Shown one piece after another: positions 47,518 to 59,413 of a DNA stretch of 64,000 nt (position 1 is the stretch's first letter; each line of letters begins with the position of its first letter). The DNA lies in contig JAJEKV010000162.1 of the NCBI GenBank assembly GCA_021234155.1, positions 339,449-403,448 of the forward strand, written 5' to 3'. The notes beneath the pieces were generated by a model that did no database searches, was not told the DNA's origin, and saw only the letters and a list, made by a program, of their open reading frames with translations. The DNA is from Isoetes taiwanensis (lineage: Eukaryota; Streptophyta; Lycopodiopsida; Isoetales; Isoetaceae). The translations under genes and the position numbers were made by a program.

Positions 47518-47870
47518 ACTTGATCAAATGGCGCCGAGCCCATTCTATTCAAATACCCTTAAAATGGTGTATTGGTAAATGGCGCCATGGCGCCATTCAG
47601 TTGAACATGGTGCAAGGTTGAAATGTTGTGAATTTGAAGCTAAATGGCCCATGGCGCCATTTAGACAAAAGCGGTGCACCGATCAAATGGCGCCATGGCT
47701 ATTTGTTCAAATTCACACATCCGTTGCCATGGGTTTGAATTTGGATCAAATGGCGCCATGGCCCATTTGATCAACTGTTCTGTTTTTTCGACCAAATGGC
47801 GCCATGGCCCATTTAGCTCAAAGTTAGACCAAAATTTTGTCTTCTATACTAAATGGCCCACTTTTGCTTG
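47518..47870. repeat. Second cluster of GGCGCC palindromes
   Basis: Five or six copies of AAATGGCGCCATGGC followed by GCCATTT or truncated CCATTT, at about 47577, 47640, 47683, 47748 and 47793. It lies upstream of the plus-strand gene, so both divergent genes have palindromes on their 5' side. Confidence 0.85.
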
Positions 47871-48009
47871 TTTATTGCTTATTTTTTCGTCTAATTCATA
47901 TGTTCTAAAAAGTTTAGCCTTGATTGAAACGGGTTCAATTTTCCCCTGTACAACCTATTAAATCGGAAGCACAATTGTTGCCGGGGACATATTTTGAATA
48001 GAACCACTC

Positions 48010-51000
48010 TTCATGGGAAGGAAATAGATCCTTCAAATGTAGCAATTGAGGTCCGCGTCCGTGATCCCATCGGCGAGCTTCAGGTCCCTGCGGAGGGCGG
48101 ATAACATTGGTGAGGCGGTAGGCACATTCATTCGATTGGCCTAAGAGGGATGTAAAACCAAATGAGTGGCCCTCAAGTGAAGATCGTCTTGAGATCCCTC
48201 AATTTGCCCTCTTCACAAGAGGATTCATCTAGTAGTCCACCATCACCGGTAGCCAGCCCGGACATCGGTTTCACTCAATGTGGTGAACCAAGCAATCTGA
48301 CAACAAATGAAGAAGGCGAGATAGTAGAGGAGATTGGAGGTCATGAGAATCTAGCTGCCCGTCTTGGTCTCGGGTTGTTTAAGCACGAAGATGAGGCGAT
48401 CTACTACTCGAAACGGATCTACTAGGTTTGCCATGCTACATTCTTCACTCCTGCATTGGATCTAAATATTCGGGCCGAATATAGTCTTTAGTGATCCTCG
48501 GGGATGCTATAGGCGATGAGTTCTTGGGTGTATCAAAGGTCGGACTTCGATTGGGTAACATAATAGATCAACGGGAAACCAAAACATCGAGGTCATGTCA
48601 TGCTTGTCTTTGAGAGGCCTATAGCTAACATTTAGTAACACAGGGGAGACCCATGATGTTTTGCTTCATGATGGTAGGACAGTTTCACAACATTTACAAG
48701 CTCGAGCTGCTCTCGAACATGATGACTCGAAGTTGAGTGCTTGGAAGGCGATGTTGAGAAGCAATTCAAGAGGAAAAGGAAATATAACTATGTGAAGAGG
48801 GTCGGGGAGGAACCAAAGGGGATAGCAAGCGAGGAGGATGTGCGCTTCAAGTCAATCAAGAGTGCTCTAAAATCAACATCTTTGCAAGGGCGAATGTGTC
48901 AAAAAAAAGCGGCCCAGAGCAAGTATGTGCCTTAAGAAAAGAATTTTATTCTCAATCAAGCGGTGCCGGGATTACGCTTGTTTTGATGTGTTGAGTGTAA
49001 CTTATCTGAGGCGGTCGGGCGGGCCGAAAGTAGTGGTCTCTGGGTGGAGTCTTTGTCAATTCGCATGGCGGCGTGGCTCTAGGAGTTGCTTTCGGTCTAC
49101 GTTTTATAGTTGGAGGAAGAGGTTCGAGTTAGGTGGAAAGCGGGCGAACATGGTATCTGAGCTCTAAGAAGCCTAGATCTGTGACACTAGCTTCTGAGAA
49201 AGTGTGCTTGATACCTTCATTAGTGAGAATCTGCGGAGAGCATTCCACATAGAAACAAAAAGGAAAGGATGATATAAGGGAGAATGTTAGCAAACTTCCT
49301 TCCATCCTTAATAAGAAGAGCATACATAAGGAAGTGGGTGCGTGGTGGAAGAATTGGCGGGGAAAGAGTGTAACCTTGCCCTCTTTTTACAATATTTGGA
49401 AGAAAAGAGTTTCAGGGCGTCGGCATAGCAAAAAATACAGCATTCTCCAAGTGTAACATATGTGTAGTCATCAAGCAAAAATTGGAAAGAACAAAAGATA
49501 CAAGGGAGAGGCGCAACCTTTCAATTCAACGGCGGGCACATATGTTGGAACAACGTTCCTGTAGGAGTCAATATTGGCATTGGCGTGCATTATCACATCG
49601 TTCGCCAGAAAGTCACCTTTGCATAATACATGATAAGATGGATCAGGTCAAAACACTCACACCAAGAAGTCACCATCTACGCAAAATCTGTTTGGAGAGG
49701 AGATCGCTTGAAGAAGCGGCTTGCGGGGAGCATTGACACATGGTCATGGTGGGCGGGCTTATGGCCATTTCTCTCTTGATCTTTGGAAGGATGACTCAAA
49801 CTTTCATGTTGGATCACTCTCTAGGATCCTACACTATCTTGAGTTCTTGGGAAGAAGACAAGTCGCGGTGATCGTGTGGAAGCGAACTTCTGATTGCAAA
49901 TTGATGCAAGCCCTAAAAGATACTTTCGACCCTTTGCGGCATAAGCTAAGCCTTGGACACAAGAGAAGATGCCTTCATCTTCTCTTTTGCCAACAAGAAG
50001 GCTTCAATCCTCTTCCTCGAAATCTCTACTTACGGTTGGATAATGCATGGGTCAAAATAAAAATAGATATGTGTTCTCCTACCTCTCTTATTTGACATGG
50101 CTTAAGGTATTGATGAGATTCGGTTGGATTCATGATGGTTGGGCATACTCATGATGATATTGGCGCATTGTTTGGGAACTTTTCGGCGTTAATGAGTTCA
50201 TCGGATGCTCTAACTTTGCACGAGTTGCTTTACTTGTTTAGCAAGTGCAATGCAAAGTCTCTGTCCATATTTTGTGGATGAAGTTCAGTTGGAAAGGCTT
50301 TGTCAAGGGATATATCCACGATAAAGGCCAACGTCTAACAGTCATACCGCCCCATTGCTATTCGATTTAAAATGGATGGGAAATGGCCCATTATGCAATA
50401 TAAGATCGGCCAACCCATAAAGAGTGGATTCGAGAAAAAGGAATAAGAATGTGGAAGGAGGATGAAAATGGTGAATAGCGTTACCAACGGGGGTGCCTAA
50501 AAATATCCCTCAAGGAAGACATTGAAAGATCTCCACGGCTTTGGCGGGACGACATCGGCAAAGTACATAGCATTATGGAATTCCTTACGCAAAAATCGGG
50601 GAAGATAGTGTGTTTGCACGGCGATACAAAGCAACTATGGATTCTTGGAGCGAGATTCTTTTGTGTTTGGAAGATGTATCTCGGGGCGACCTCAAAATGA
50701 CAACTTTTGGTTGCGTACAAGGCAAGAACCTCTACAAAAGGCTGCATTTACTCCAGAGGTCGATGAAGCCGGCGTGCTTGTAAGACCTTTGCCTACGTAT
50801 TGTGGGCCAGGCGGATGGGCGTCGGTGTTGCCTATGGATGAGTTTGATCCTCATGCACATGTTACGAAAGGTATGTTCGTTTTAGTCCGACACAGAGCGA
50901 TGAAACTCCAGCGTGGTTGGGCTTCTGAGAAGAAGATGCCATCCTAGATCGAGTCTACCAATTATGGTCACATTTATGTATCATGGTGGATGCACGTTGG

Positions 51001-51210
51001 TGCGTGACTATCTGAGGTTGCTTAACTAAGCGTTGGCGACCCAATCCATCGGATCCATCAAGGTATGAGAAGTTAGATGCCATACATTATGCATGGGATG
51101 CAAATGGCAAAAGACCAAGAAGGCTGTTCGATTCAAAATACATTGTTGACATGTGGGGGGACATAGCATTAGCTAAAAGCTCTCAATCTCGGTCATGTTC
51201 TCGATAATCA
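48010..51210 (+). pseudogene. DDE transposase-like gene (DUF7869-type signature), frameshifted
   Basis: Readable blocks, in order but in changing frames: VAIEVRVRDPIGELQVPAEG (48.04 kb), MSGPQVKIVLRSLNLPSS (48.16), LPSFYNIWKKRVSGRRHSKK (49.39), CNICVVIKQKLERTKD (49.45, CxxC), LCIIHDKMDQVKTLTPR (49.62, putative first catalytic Asp), GHFSLDLWKDDSNFHVGSL (49.77), LPRNLYLRLDNA (50.02, second Asp), NKNRYVFSYLSYL-like text, FMMVGHTHDDIGALFG (50.13) and WKGFVKGYIHD (50.29), ending DSKYIVDMWGDIAL (51.14). The D..LDN..VGHTHDDI order matches transposase-like proteins with the RNase H fold. It is divergent from the minus-strand gene. At least eight frame breaks mean no intact product as sequenced; some may be sequencing error. 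Confidence 0.7.
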
Positions 51211-51689
51211 TGTATGTAATTTCTTTTGCTATAATACTTAAGCATTTTGGACAATTAATCGTTGTCGATACATCCTAATTTATGCTTATACTAACATCCT
51301 TACATCTATTATAATAGGTGTTTAATACACATCATTACATCGATGCACACATTATTGATGGCATACATATAATTTAGATGCACATATTATTGATGGCATT
51401 ATAGAGTCGATGATTCACTCATCATCAATCCACTGCTATTGTGATCGCATTCATTTCGTAGGCATGGCTCGGGAACCCAAAGAAGATGGATCACAACACG
51501 AGTAAGGCGGGGCAATCACACTCCACGACCTTACGCTTTGGATTGTAAGTAAGGATCGACTTAACACCTTTACGTTATCACGTGATTAATATCATTGTAG
51601 CTCATGGAGCAAAGAATGGTCTCAAAGCGATCATCATAAATATTATAAGCCATGATGGGAGATGAATGACTTACCGAATGGAGCTGCTT

Positions 51690-51830
51690 TTATAGTCGTT
51701 ATAGAATTATTGGTATAATACTTCAGCATTATTGGTATTATCGTGAGCATTATTGGTATTATCGTCGGCATTATTGGTATTATACTTCAACATTATTGGT
51801 ATTATACTTCAACATTATTGGATTAAGTAG
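51690..51830. repeat. ATTATTGGTATTAT tandem repeat
   Basis: Six or seven units of about 23 bp (CATTATTGGTATTATACTTC type), after the transposase-like gene. Confidence 0.9.
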
Positions 51831-51874
51831 CTATAAATTCTTTTACCTTGTTTTCACTTCTCACTTTTCATCCT

Positions 51875-52392
51875 TGCTTCTTGCTCCTTCATATTCCTTG
51901 TTCCTTGATCTTCTTGCTACTTGATCTTCCTTGTTCCTTGATCTTCTTGCTACTTGATCTTCCTTGTTCATTGCTTACGGCTACTTGATCTTGATCCTTG
52001 TTCCTTGCTACTTCATTCCGTGCTCCTTCCTACTTGATCTTGTTCCTTGCTCTTGATCTTGCTCTTTGCTACTTGATCTTGATCCTTGTTCCTTGCTACT
52101 TCATTCCGTGCTCCTTCCTACTTGATCTTGTTCCTTGCTCTTGATCTTGCTACTTGATCTTGTTCCTTGCTACTTGATCTTGATCCTTGCTTCTTGCTCC
52201 TTGATCTTCCTTGTTCCTTGATCTTCTTGCTACTTGATCTTCCTTGTTCATTGCATCTTGCTACTTGATCTTGATCCTTGTTCCTTGCTACTTCATTCCG
52301 TGCTCCACACGCTACTTGATCTTGTTGCTTGCTCTTGAACTTGCTACTTGCTCTGCTCCGTGTTCCTTGCTCCGTCGGTGATCCTTGCTTGC
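51875..52392. repeat. CTTGATCTTGTTCCTTGCTA-type tandem repeat
   Basis: About 500 bp of imperfect, nested repeats built from CTTGATCTT, GTTCCTTG and GCTACTT, including a longer duplicated unit (about 52012 and 52074). Strand-asymmetric, almost no A-rich segments. No coding role seen. Confidence 0.92.
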
Positions 52393-52404
52393 TTTTTTAA
52401 ATGA

Positions 52405-52692
52405 TTGGACCCAATCCTCCCTGGGCTACTCGAGAAGGCCTGCAAGCATGCCCGAGGCATTCTGTGCGGCCTGGAATGGATGAGCTATGGGACCATTTCT
52501 TGGAGTGGAGGTTGCGCCCGCAGTCCCACCAAGGAGCTTACAATGGAGTTGATCAACTTCATTCTGGAGCGATTTGATTGTGGTCATGAGCCACTGATGG
52601 AAATTAATCCATCTGAATGTTATAGGAGACTTGCAATGAGGGGAATGCTTGAACCCCCTCCTTATCTGGGCCGAGATGCTACTGACAATTGA
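52405..52692 (+). CDS. Small ORF near the right end of the 11.7-kb element, unknown
   Basis: 95 residues from the first ATG (MDPILPGLLEKACKHARG) to TGA at 52690. The composition is protein-like: ELTMELINFILERFDCGHEP, then INPSECYRRLAMRGMLEPPP. Downstream, 52.77-52.88 kb reads LIRVYYNEYNGFVELGPLFF then REYYLWNYFF in another frame, so the real gene may be longer and broken. No family recognised. Confidence 0.45.
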   Translation: MDPILPGLLEKACKHARGILCGLEWMSYGTISWSGGCARSPTKELTMELINFILERFDCGHEPLMEINPSECYRRLAMRGMLEPPPYLGRDATDN

Positions 52693-53243
52693 GGCCTCTT
52701 CTTCGTCTTTGGATATTTAGCACACTCTCTCGGATGCATACATATCGAGTTCATTCATGAAATTTCTAAAGGGACAGATGTATGGCCTTATTAGGGTGTA
52801 CTACAATGAGTACAACGGTTTTGTGGAGTTGGGTCCGCTCTTCTTCCGTGAGTATTATCTGTGGAATTACTTTTTCTAATGACTAGGTACCCCATATGGT
52901 GGGAAGAATCAGCATGGGATGGCGTGAGCTCTTGACTCCTAACCCGGATCGTGGGTTAGACCTCCATGAGGCCGAAGGGAAAGGGAAGGGGAGGGGTTAG
53001 GAACTTGGGGGAAGGTTACTAGGGACATACATAGTTCATACTTTGGTCTCTATTGTGTTTGGAAGTTGGTATATGATACCGTGTTATTATGTTCTCTAAA
53101 TATTCATGTATGTATGATACACGGGTACTGCACGTGTATAGAACCCCTGCATAAGGTCTATGATACAGGGTACTGTACACGTGTATACAACCCCTGCATA
53201 AGGTCTATACAACCCCCATAATAAAAAAATTCCAGTTTACTAA

Positions 53244-53273
53244 AAATTTTCCCATTATAATGAAATTGTGCTT
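53244..53273 (-). repeat. Right terminal inverted repeat
   Basis: Reverse complement begins AAGCACAATTTCATTATAAT and pairs with 41558-41587. It abuts ATTTGCCCC of the resumed minisatellite. Confidence 0.8.
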
Positions 53274-53462
53274 ATTTGCCCCGGGGGGTGTTGCTTTGCA
53301 TGGCAAAAAGTTTTCCCCCAAGGGCCAAACTAGGCGGACGCCCAATTTGCTCGGGGTGTGTTGCCGTACATGGCAAAAAAGATTCCCCCCAAGGGCCAAA
53401 TTGGGCGGGCGCCCAATTTGCCTTGGGAGGTGTTGCTTGCATGGCAAAAGGTTTTCCCATTT
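53274..53462. repeat. 72-bp minisatellite, right part (about 3 units)
   Basis: Same unit and orientation as 40972-41557, starting exactly at ATTTGCCCC, the phase where the left part stops. Confidence 0.9.
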
Positions 53463-53665
53463 CAACTTGCTAAACATCATATTAGAATATTAGATATCTA
53501 CAAACATTATAAAAGCATTCATAAAAGATAGAGAAGTAGAACGTTCACGACTAGACCTCACATAATAGAATATCAAGTAGTCATATTTAATCTCACAAGG
53601 CCCAAATTCAATCTAAGCATATGCAAGAGCTTATAATGAATAGGTTCATAGTTATTTTACATCAG

Positions 53666-53790
53666 TCCCATCGATCCGAGCCATCGGATCGCCATTCTGG
53701 GAAAGGACGAGCGCCTATATTAGGCCATTGTCATTTTTCGCTTGGTTATCGGCGTCTTCTCACAGCAGCATTCTTCGTTCTCGTAGCTTC
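53666..53790 (+). repeat. Split direct repeat A1
   Basis: 125 bp identical to 60716-60840. Contains an 8-bp inverted pair CGATCCGA (53672) / TCGGATCG (53684) with a 4-base spacer, and ATTCTGGGAAAGGAC at 53694-53708. Confidence 0.95.
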
Positions 53791-56210
53791 GATGGCCCTT
53801 CAACTAATAGATTTCTTCACCAGCTTCTCCACCGGTCTCGTGTTTCACCTCCTCGCCGCCTGCACCTGCCTGGCGAGTTTCTTCATCATCCTTTGGGCGG
53901 TACGCTCCCTTCTCTTACATGCTCAGCCTGATTCTCCAGATTTGTTCTATAGTTTATCTTCGTCATGCATGGCTTCTCTTTCTTTCTGTTGTTTCTATTT
54001 GGCATCGCATAGCTCTTCTATGGTTATTCGCATGTTGAGTTTTGGTGCATAGGCTCTTTGTTGGTTATGAGACGGCCGTGGTGGAAGTGTAATGATGGGC
54101 TTAAGTTATGTTTTGGATGTTCGGGTTTGATGGGTTCGTTTTTGGGCCCTTGGTTGAGTTCTGTTGAATGGTTTGATCGGGTTCCCTTGTATGTTCTGGG
54201 TATTTCCTGTGTGGAGCAATTTTTCTGTGTTGGGCGGACTGGGCGTTGGTTGCGCATGCTTCTTCCTATTCCTCGATTTCCCTTGATCCATCCCCTGGTT
54301 CACTTTGGGCGATTGCTTCGGGCTTCTTCTCTGCATTTTCGGGTCTGCCCTTGCTCTCTGGTTTCGGTTTCATCCTCTCTTGAGCCCTTTCCTGCTTGGG
54401 CTTATCAGTGATATTAGCTCCCTTCATTCTCATTCCGTCGTTCCGCTTCTTGTTCTGCCTCTTACCCTGCATTATTCCGGCTGGATGGATTGCTCTTTTG
54501 CCTCGGTGTTTCCCTCAGCTCCGCGCTTCTATCTGTCTTCTGAGCCTCTCTTGCATGGCCGCGGCCTGGGACACGTTTACTCATGCTATCTCATCTTGCC
54601 CTTACCTGTATCTGCCTTTTGCGATCCGTTTCCCGCTATCCCAGCCTCTGCTCGCCTTTGTTCCCTGGATTTCCTCCTCCTTCACCATGAGTCGCTTCCC
54701 TTGGGTCGAAATTGGGGGTTTTCTGCCGCCTCCTTGGAGCATGGGCGCTGTCTGCAGATCATTCAACCTTGGCTTGCGGGTTTCTGGTCGGGTTTGCCTC
54801 CTCTTGTTGCCATGGTCGGCTCTCCTCTGGTATGTTTCGCTTATTTTACACCGGTATTCTGTTGTATTCTTGGCTGTTCCCCTTTGGGCTCGCTAGTTTT
54901 GCTGGATTTTGGCTGCCACTCGTTCTTGCATGCTTTTTTCCAGCCCCTCTTGGCCTCCATTCAATCGGCTTGCAGGTTTTTGTCACCATTCGTGAGACAA
55001 TAGAAATTTTGCGTGATTGTCCCTGATCTCTGCGAGACGTGTTTTGTGTTTTGTGGTTTGGCATTGTAGGGGTGTTGATGCCATCTCTGAATAATATTGA
55101 TTAATATGGAATAAGACAATTGTTTTGCTTTTTTAATGTTATATTGTTCGGTGTGGGATCTTACACGCCAAAATCATGTGGGTTTAAGCTTCTATATGTG
55201 CTTTCTTTTACTTCTTGTTCTTTGCCCCTATAGCGGCTTTCTGATGGGATGTTTTATGGGTTTGGACTTGGGCGTTTATCTCATTCTTTGTGTTGCTTTT
55301 TTACTTTTTTCCACATTTGGTTGACAATGAAGGTTTCTTTATATGTTGGCATCCTCTTATGCACCATAGGTTGTTCGATGTTTTCTGTTGGGCATCATTT
55401 GAATTTGCGCTGTATCACACTAGTTCGACATTATTTGTACTCTACATTATTGGCGTTCGATTTCCTTTGCGTCTTGACTGTGCTTTGGTTAAGTTCATTT
55501 GTTGTCCTGTTGTATTTTCCCTTTGAAAGGTTGGTCTCGCACGTTGTTTTCCTTGTTTTTAGGCATACGGCACATTACGGTGGTTTCAGTTCCTTTCGCA
55601 TTCTTGTCCATGTCGTATTTTTGATGCTGTTGCCTCACTGGCTTGGTGTTTTCTTGTTCATCATCGACGAGGTTGCCTTTATCTTTTAACGTTTATACGT
55701 GTTACCATCGGGGTTTTCACCTTCATCTTATTGCTTTGGCATTGTTCAAGTCGTTTTATGTTTTAGTTAGCTGTCTACATAATTATTTTCAACTATTGTT
55801 CATGGGGATTGGGTTTGGTATTTGCTTTTAATTATGGGTTTGGCATCTTATTCTTCTCATTCGTGCTTACTGGGACTTTTGACTCTATGATATGCATGAT
55901 CATTTGCCTATATTCATTGGATCATCTCATTTATCTGGCGTTTGTTCCTCTTTTCGGCATATTTTCTCCATCGGTTACTATTTGTCTTATGCTCCCTATT
56001 TTGTTTATCACGGCCTTTTCATAGCCTTTGATTTTTATACTGGTTACATCGGTTATCTTATGCCCCCTTTACCTATACCCTCGGAAGGAATTACGAGTCC
56101 CATTTACATTATATTTTCCATCATTTGGGTGTCCCTTTTCTTTTTCCTATGCGGGGTTCTCGATTGTTATGTTTTTCTCATGTCTTGTTCATAATTGCAT
56201 TAGAATGGGC
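53791..56210. other. YR element body, 5' part; no gene assigned
   Basis: T-rich and A-poor on the plus strand. Long plus-strand ORFs at 54.3-55.0 kb are hydrophobic and overlap in three frames without domain signatures, so they look compositional. GC-richer blocks at 53.79-53.93 and 54.47-54.80 kb could be exons of an N-terminal recombinase region split by T-rich introns. I cannot prove this. Confidence 0.4.
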
Positions 56211-56217
56211 TTTTGTT

Positions 56218-57625
56218 TTAGGGGGTGGTTTTTCCCTCCCATGTTATCTCTTTCGTATGTTACCTTTTCCAAGTTGATGGACATCTAGTTTTTATATATG
56301 TAACATTATCCTTTGAATTTGAGGCTTTTTTATGGTGGTTGGGTTTTTTCCTCCTTTTTCTTATCTGTGCTTTGTCATCATGGCGATACCCTCCGTCGAA
56401 TAATATGGACTAATCCACTTGTTTTATGTCTCTTTTTATGTTTGGATTATAAACATTCAGGTGACGTGGGTTAGGGATATGGAATCGTGCACTTGGTTTA
56501 TGTCTTTTCGTGTTTTTGGTTCACAAACATTAAAATGACGTGGTCTCATGGATAGGGAGTAATGCACTTGTTTTATGTCTCTTTTCATGTTTGGATCATC
56601 AACATTCGAATGACGTGGTCTTTTGGTTATGAAATCATGCACTTTGTTTACGTCTCTTTCCATGTTTGGCATAAACCTTCCAATGACGTGGTTCTATTGC
56701 GGGTCCCTATGGGTTGCTTTCATGTTTCGATCATCAACATTCGAATGACATGGTCTTATGGTTATGAAATCATGCACTTTGTTTACGTCTCTTTCCATGT
56801 TTGGCATAAACCTTCCAATGACGTGGTTCTATTGCGGGTCCCTATGGGTTGTTATCATGCATGCACCACCTAGGGGATTTTGTAATGGGATGGTTCTTGC
56901 CTCGGCTGTCTATCTTTTCATGTGTTATTTTTCGTTATGGTTGACTATGTATCTCTTTATGTGGCATCATCCTACGAACTCTATGCTTTCCTATGCTTGT
57001 TTCTGCCTTTTTAGGTTAAGCATCCTTTGGAGTTGCATTTTTATCTTGGCATGCGATGCACCACACTATTTTCAACGTTTTATGCACTATTGGGGTTGCT
57101 TTTTCTTGTTATTGCCTGTGTTTTGCTTCGATTCAATTTTGTGGCCTATCTTGTAACTTCCTTGGGATGTTGTTATCCATGTGCGCTGTTGTTTTTCATA
57201 TTCTGTACGTTGCATTGCCATGGTTTCATTTTCCTTTTTCATGTTATTGCCTATATTGTGTTTCGACTCTGCCACCTCGGTCGCTGCGCTCTCTAGCTGT
57301 TGACTCCTTTGCTGCATAATTGGGAATCTTGTATTTGTGTTATGTCTTTTTTTGTTGGATTCTACACGTTTTGATAATTAGACTCTATTGATTCTTCGGT
57401 GTTTGTCCCTTTTCTTTTTTCTATGCGGGGTTCTTGATTTCTGTGTTTTTCTCATGTCTTATTCATAATTGCCTTCGAATATGAGGCATTTAGGGGCTTT
57501 TGTTTTAGGGGGTGGTTTTTCCCTCCCATGTTATCTTTTTCGTTTGTTACTTTTTCCAAGTTGATGGACATCTAGTTTTTATATATGTGACATTATCCTT
57601 GGAATTTGAGGCTTTTTCATGGTTG
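56218..57625. repeat. Direct repeat pair, ~122 bp, 1.28 kb apart
   Basis: TTTAGGGGGTGGTTTTTCCC through GGCTTTTT-ATGGT at about 56218-56340 and 57503-57625, about 93% identical. An associated diverged block (TCGATGCACCAC and TTTTTATC) recurs at about 57050, 57670, 58070 and 58190. This shows the body was built partly by serial duplication. Confidence 0.85.
56455..56875. repeat. Tandem repeat with TGACGTGG core, ~74-bp unit
   Basis: TGACGTGG at 56462, 56536, 56611, 56684 and 56819, with TGACATGG at 56746. Each is preceded by AACATT or a related block and followed by ATGCACTTKGTTTAYGTCTC. Units pair into a ~135-bp higher-order duplicate. ACGTG is the plant G-box core. Regulatory meaning is not shown. 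Confidence 0.85.
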
Positions 57626-58659
57626 TTTTCGGCTTTTTATCCTTTGCAATTGTGTTTTTATCGTGGATTCGATGCACCATACTATTTAAATGGGTCTATG
57701 TTCTCCTCGCGCTGTTTTTTCTCTTGTTTCTGTTCTAGCTCACTTTTTGCCTCATTTTCGTCTTGTGGTCGTTTACTTGGGATGTTGTCTTGTTTTCATA
57801 ATTCTACGCTGTTGTCCATGGTTTATTATCTTTTTATTGCCTATCGATTTGTGGCCCTCATCTTTCGGGTTGCATTTGTCTTTTTTACATTGATGCATTC
57901 CATTTCCATGGTAGGTTGCAGTATGGCCTCGATTGCGCGTTATTTCTCCGGCATGTATCTCTTTTGTATGTTATTTTTTATATTATGGTTCCCATGTGGT
58001 TATCTATGGCATTCTTTTCTGCGTTTAGGTTTCCCCATGGTGGTTTGGGTTTTATCTTTTGTCCTCGTGTGTGATGCACTACATTTGGCTCAGGTGGTAT
58101 ACGTTATTCGGGTGGTTTTATCTTCTACGTTCTAGGTTTCCCATAGTTGTTGGGTTTTATTTTTTTGCACTTGTGGTTTATCTCGTTTTTTGATGCACCG
58201 CACTCTTCAACAGTTGTCGGGGTTATTCCGGTTGATTTTCTTGTTTGTGTTCTGGCCCGCATTTTCACTTTGGTTTTTTCTGTGGCCTATGTGTTGTTTC
58301 CTCGGGTTGTGCTGTTATTTTTCTATTTTATATGCTGCATTCTCATGGTTTCATTCTTTTTATGGCCCCGAGATTTATTCACCACATTTGCCAGGTTGCA
58401 CTTTGTCTTTTTCTGTCTGTTGCCAGTTGTTAAAATATTGTTACTTGACTTGTGTATGCCATCTTAGTTATTTTCAATATTGCTACATGGCTTGTGTTCC
58501 AAGTATTCCATATGTTGCTTGGGGTTCTCTTCTTGTTTTCGCTTAGCCATCAATTTAATGTATTCATCATTTATGCATCTAGAGTTGCCTTGACATTGCT
58601 AGTCGTAATGGGACCTACTTTTTGGCGGTTTCTTGTCTTAGCATACGATCAATGGGAAC

Positions 58660-58830
58660 ATTTTTTGCATCATATAGTGGCTCCTTCATTTTGCCTAGAT
58701 ACATGCATTTTTTCTATGTGTTAGATGATTTTTATTCTATTGGTTCTTTATGGGCTATGGCTCCTCCGTTTTGCTTAGATACATGCATTTTTTCTATGTG
58801 TTCGATGATTTTTCCTCACGTGGTGGCTTA
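58660..58830. repeat. Tandem duplication, ~95-bp unit, in the YR element
   Basis: TAGATACATGCATTTTTTCT followed by ATGTGTTMGATGATTTTT occurs at about 58698 and 58778, with a third partial TAGATACATG at 58841. Confidence 0.85.
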
Positions 58831-59204
58831 CTCAATTTTATCTAGATACATGTATGTGGGTATTTTCCATTTTCTCTAGGGTCGATCATTTTTCGTATTC
58901 TGCTTTTTGTCGGTATATAATCTGATGCGGTTTTGGGGATTATAGCATTGTTCATGTTGTTATTAAGGCGGTCGTGTTTTACACTTTTTCTAGCCGTTGG
59001 GTTCTTGTCTGTGGTTACTTTCTTGTTGATTTGTTCATGGGCTTGCATTCCTCTTTTCTCGTATTTATCCTTGGGCTTAAAACATCACTTTATTGTTTTT
59101 TTTGGGGACTTCATTTGTAGCTCGCTATCATTATGCATTGTGCTACCCTTATGCATCATATTTGCTATTTAGCTACATTTGGACACAATTTTCTGTTTAT
59201 CATG

Positions 59205-59265
59205 TGTTTTCTTCCACCCGCTGGGTGATGCTTTTCTTCACCCCTCGGGTGATGCTATCCTCTCT
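59205..59265. repeat. CCACCC/GGGTGATG hairpin pair
   Basis: TTCCACCCGCTGGGTGATGC and TTCACCCCTCGGGTGATGC in tandem. Each can form a short stem (CACCC/GGGTG). The same motif recurs at about 60996, 61033 and 61058. Confidence 0.75.
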
Positions 59266-59413
59266 TTTTTCATGAATTGTTGATTTTTTCTCATTTCTAA
59301 TCACTCACATCAATTTGGGTGATTGTAGTTTTGCAGTTTGCCGCTTCGCCGTTATGCACATTCTTGTTCTCCTTAATCGTTAATGGGTGCCTTCTATATG
59401 TTCCCGTTCTTCT

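Larger units (their letters stand above)
41558..53273. mobile_element. 11.7-kb DNA transposon-like element with TIRs and two divergent genes
   Basis: The ends are inverted repeats of about 30 bp (AAGCACAATTTCATTA, one mismatch, then AATGGGAAA, one indel, TTT). They are flanked by ATTT on both sides (41554-41557 and 53274-53277), a plausible 4-bp target duplication. The outer flanks are one continuous minisatellite. Inside are a minus-strand gene (41869-45401), a palindrome-rich intergenic region, and a plus-strand degenerate transposase-like gene (about 48.0-51.2 kb), followed by simple repeats and a small ORF. Another copy's end is at 1-745. The combination of DDE-type transposase and TIR supports a cut-and-paste element. 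I cannot name its superfamily with certainty. Confidence 0.75.

Noticed and set aside
54024-54472. Minus-strand Lys/Glu-rich ORFs
   Set aside because: Reverse complement of pyrimidine-rich sequence. No start context and no domain.
58706-58740. FYVLDDFYSIG, similar to the RT box Y-x-DD
   Set aside because: It sits in a tandem duplication whose other unit breaks the motif, and no other RT motif flanks it.
54305-58890. Many hydrophobic plus-strand ORFs that look like membrane proteins
   Set aside because: The strand is T-rich, so Phe/Leu/Cys-rich frames arise by composition. Overlapping frames look alike and none has a family signature.
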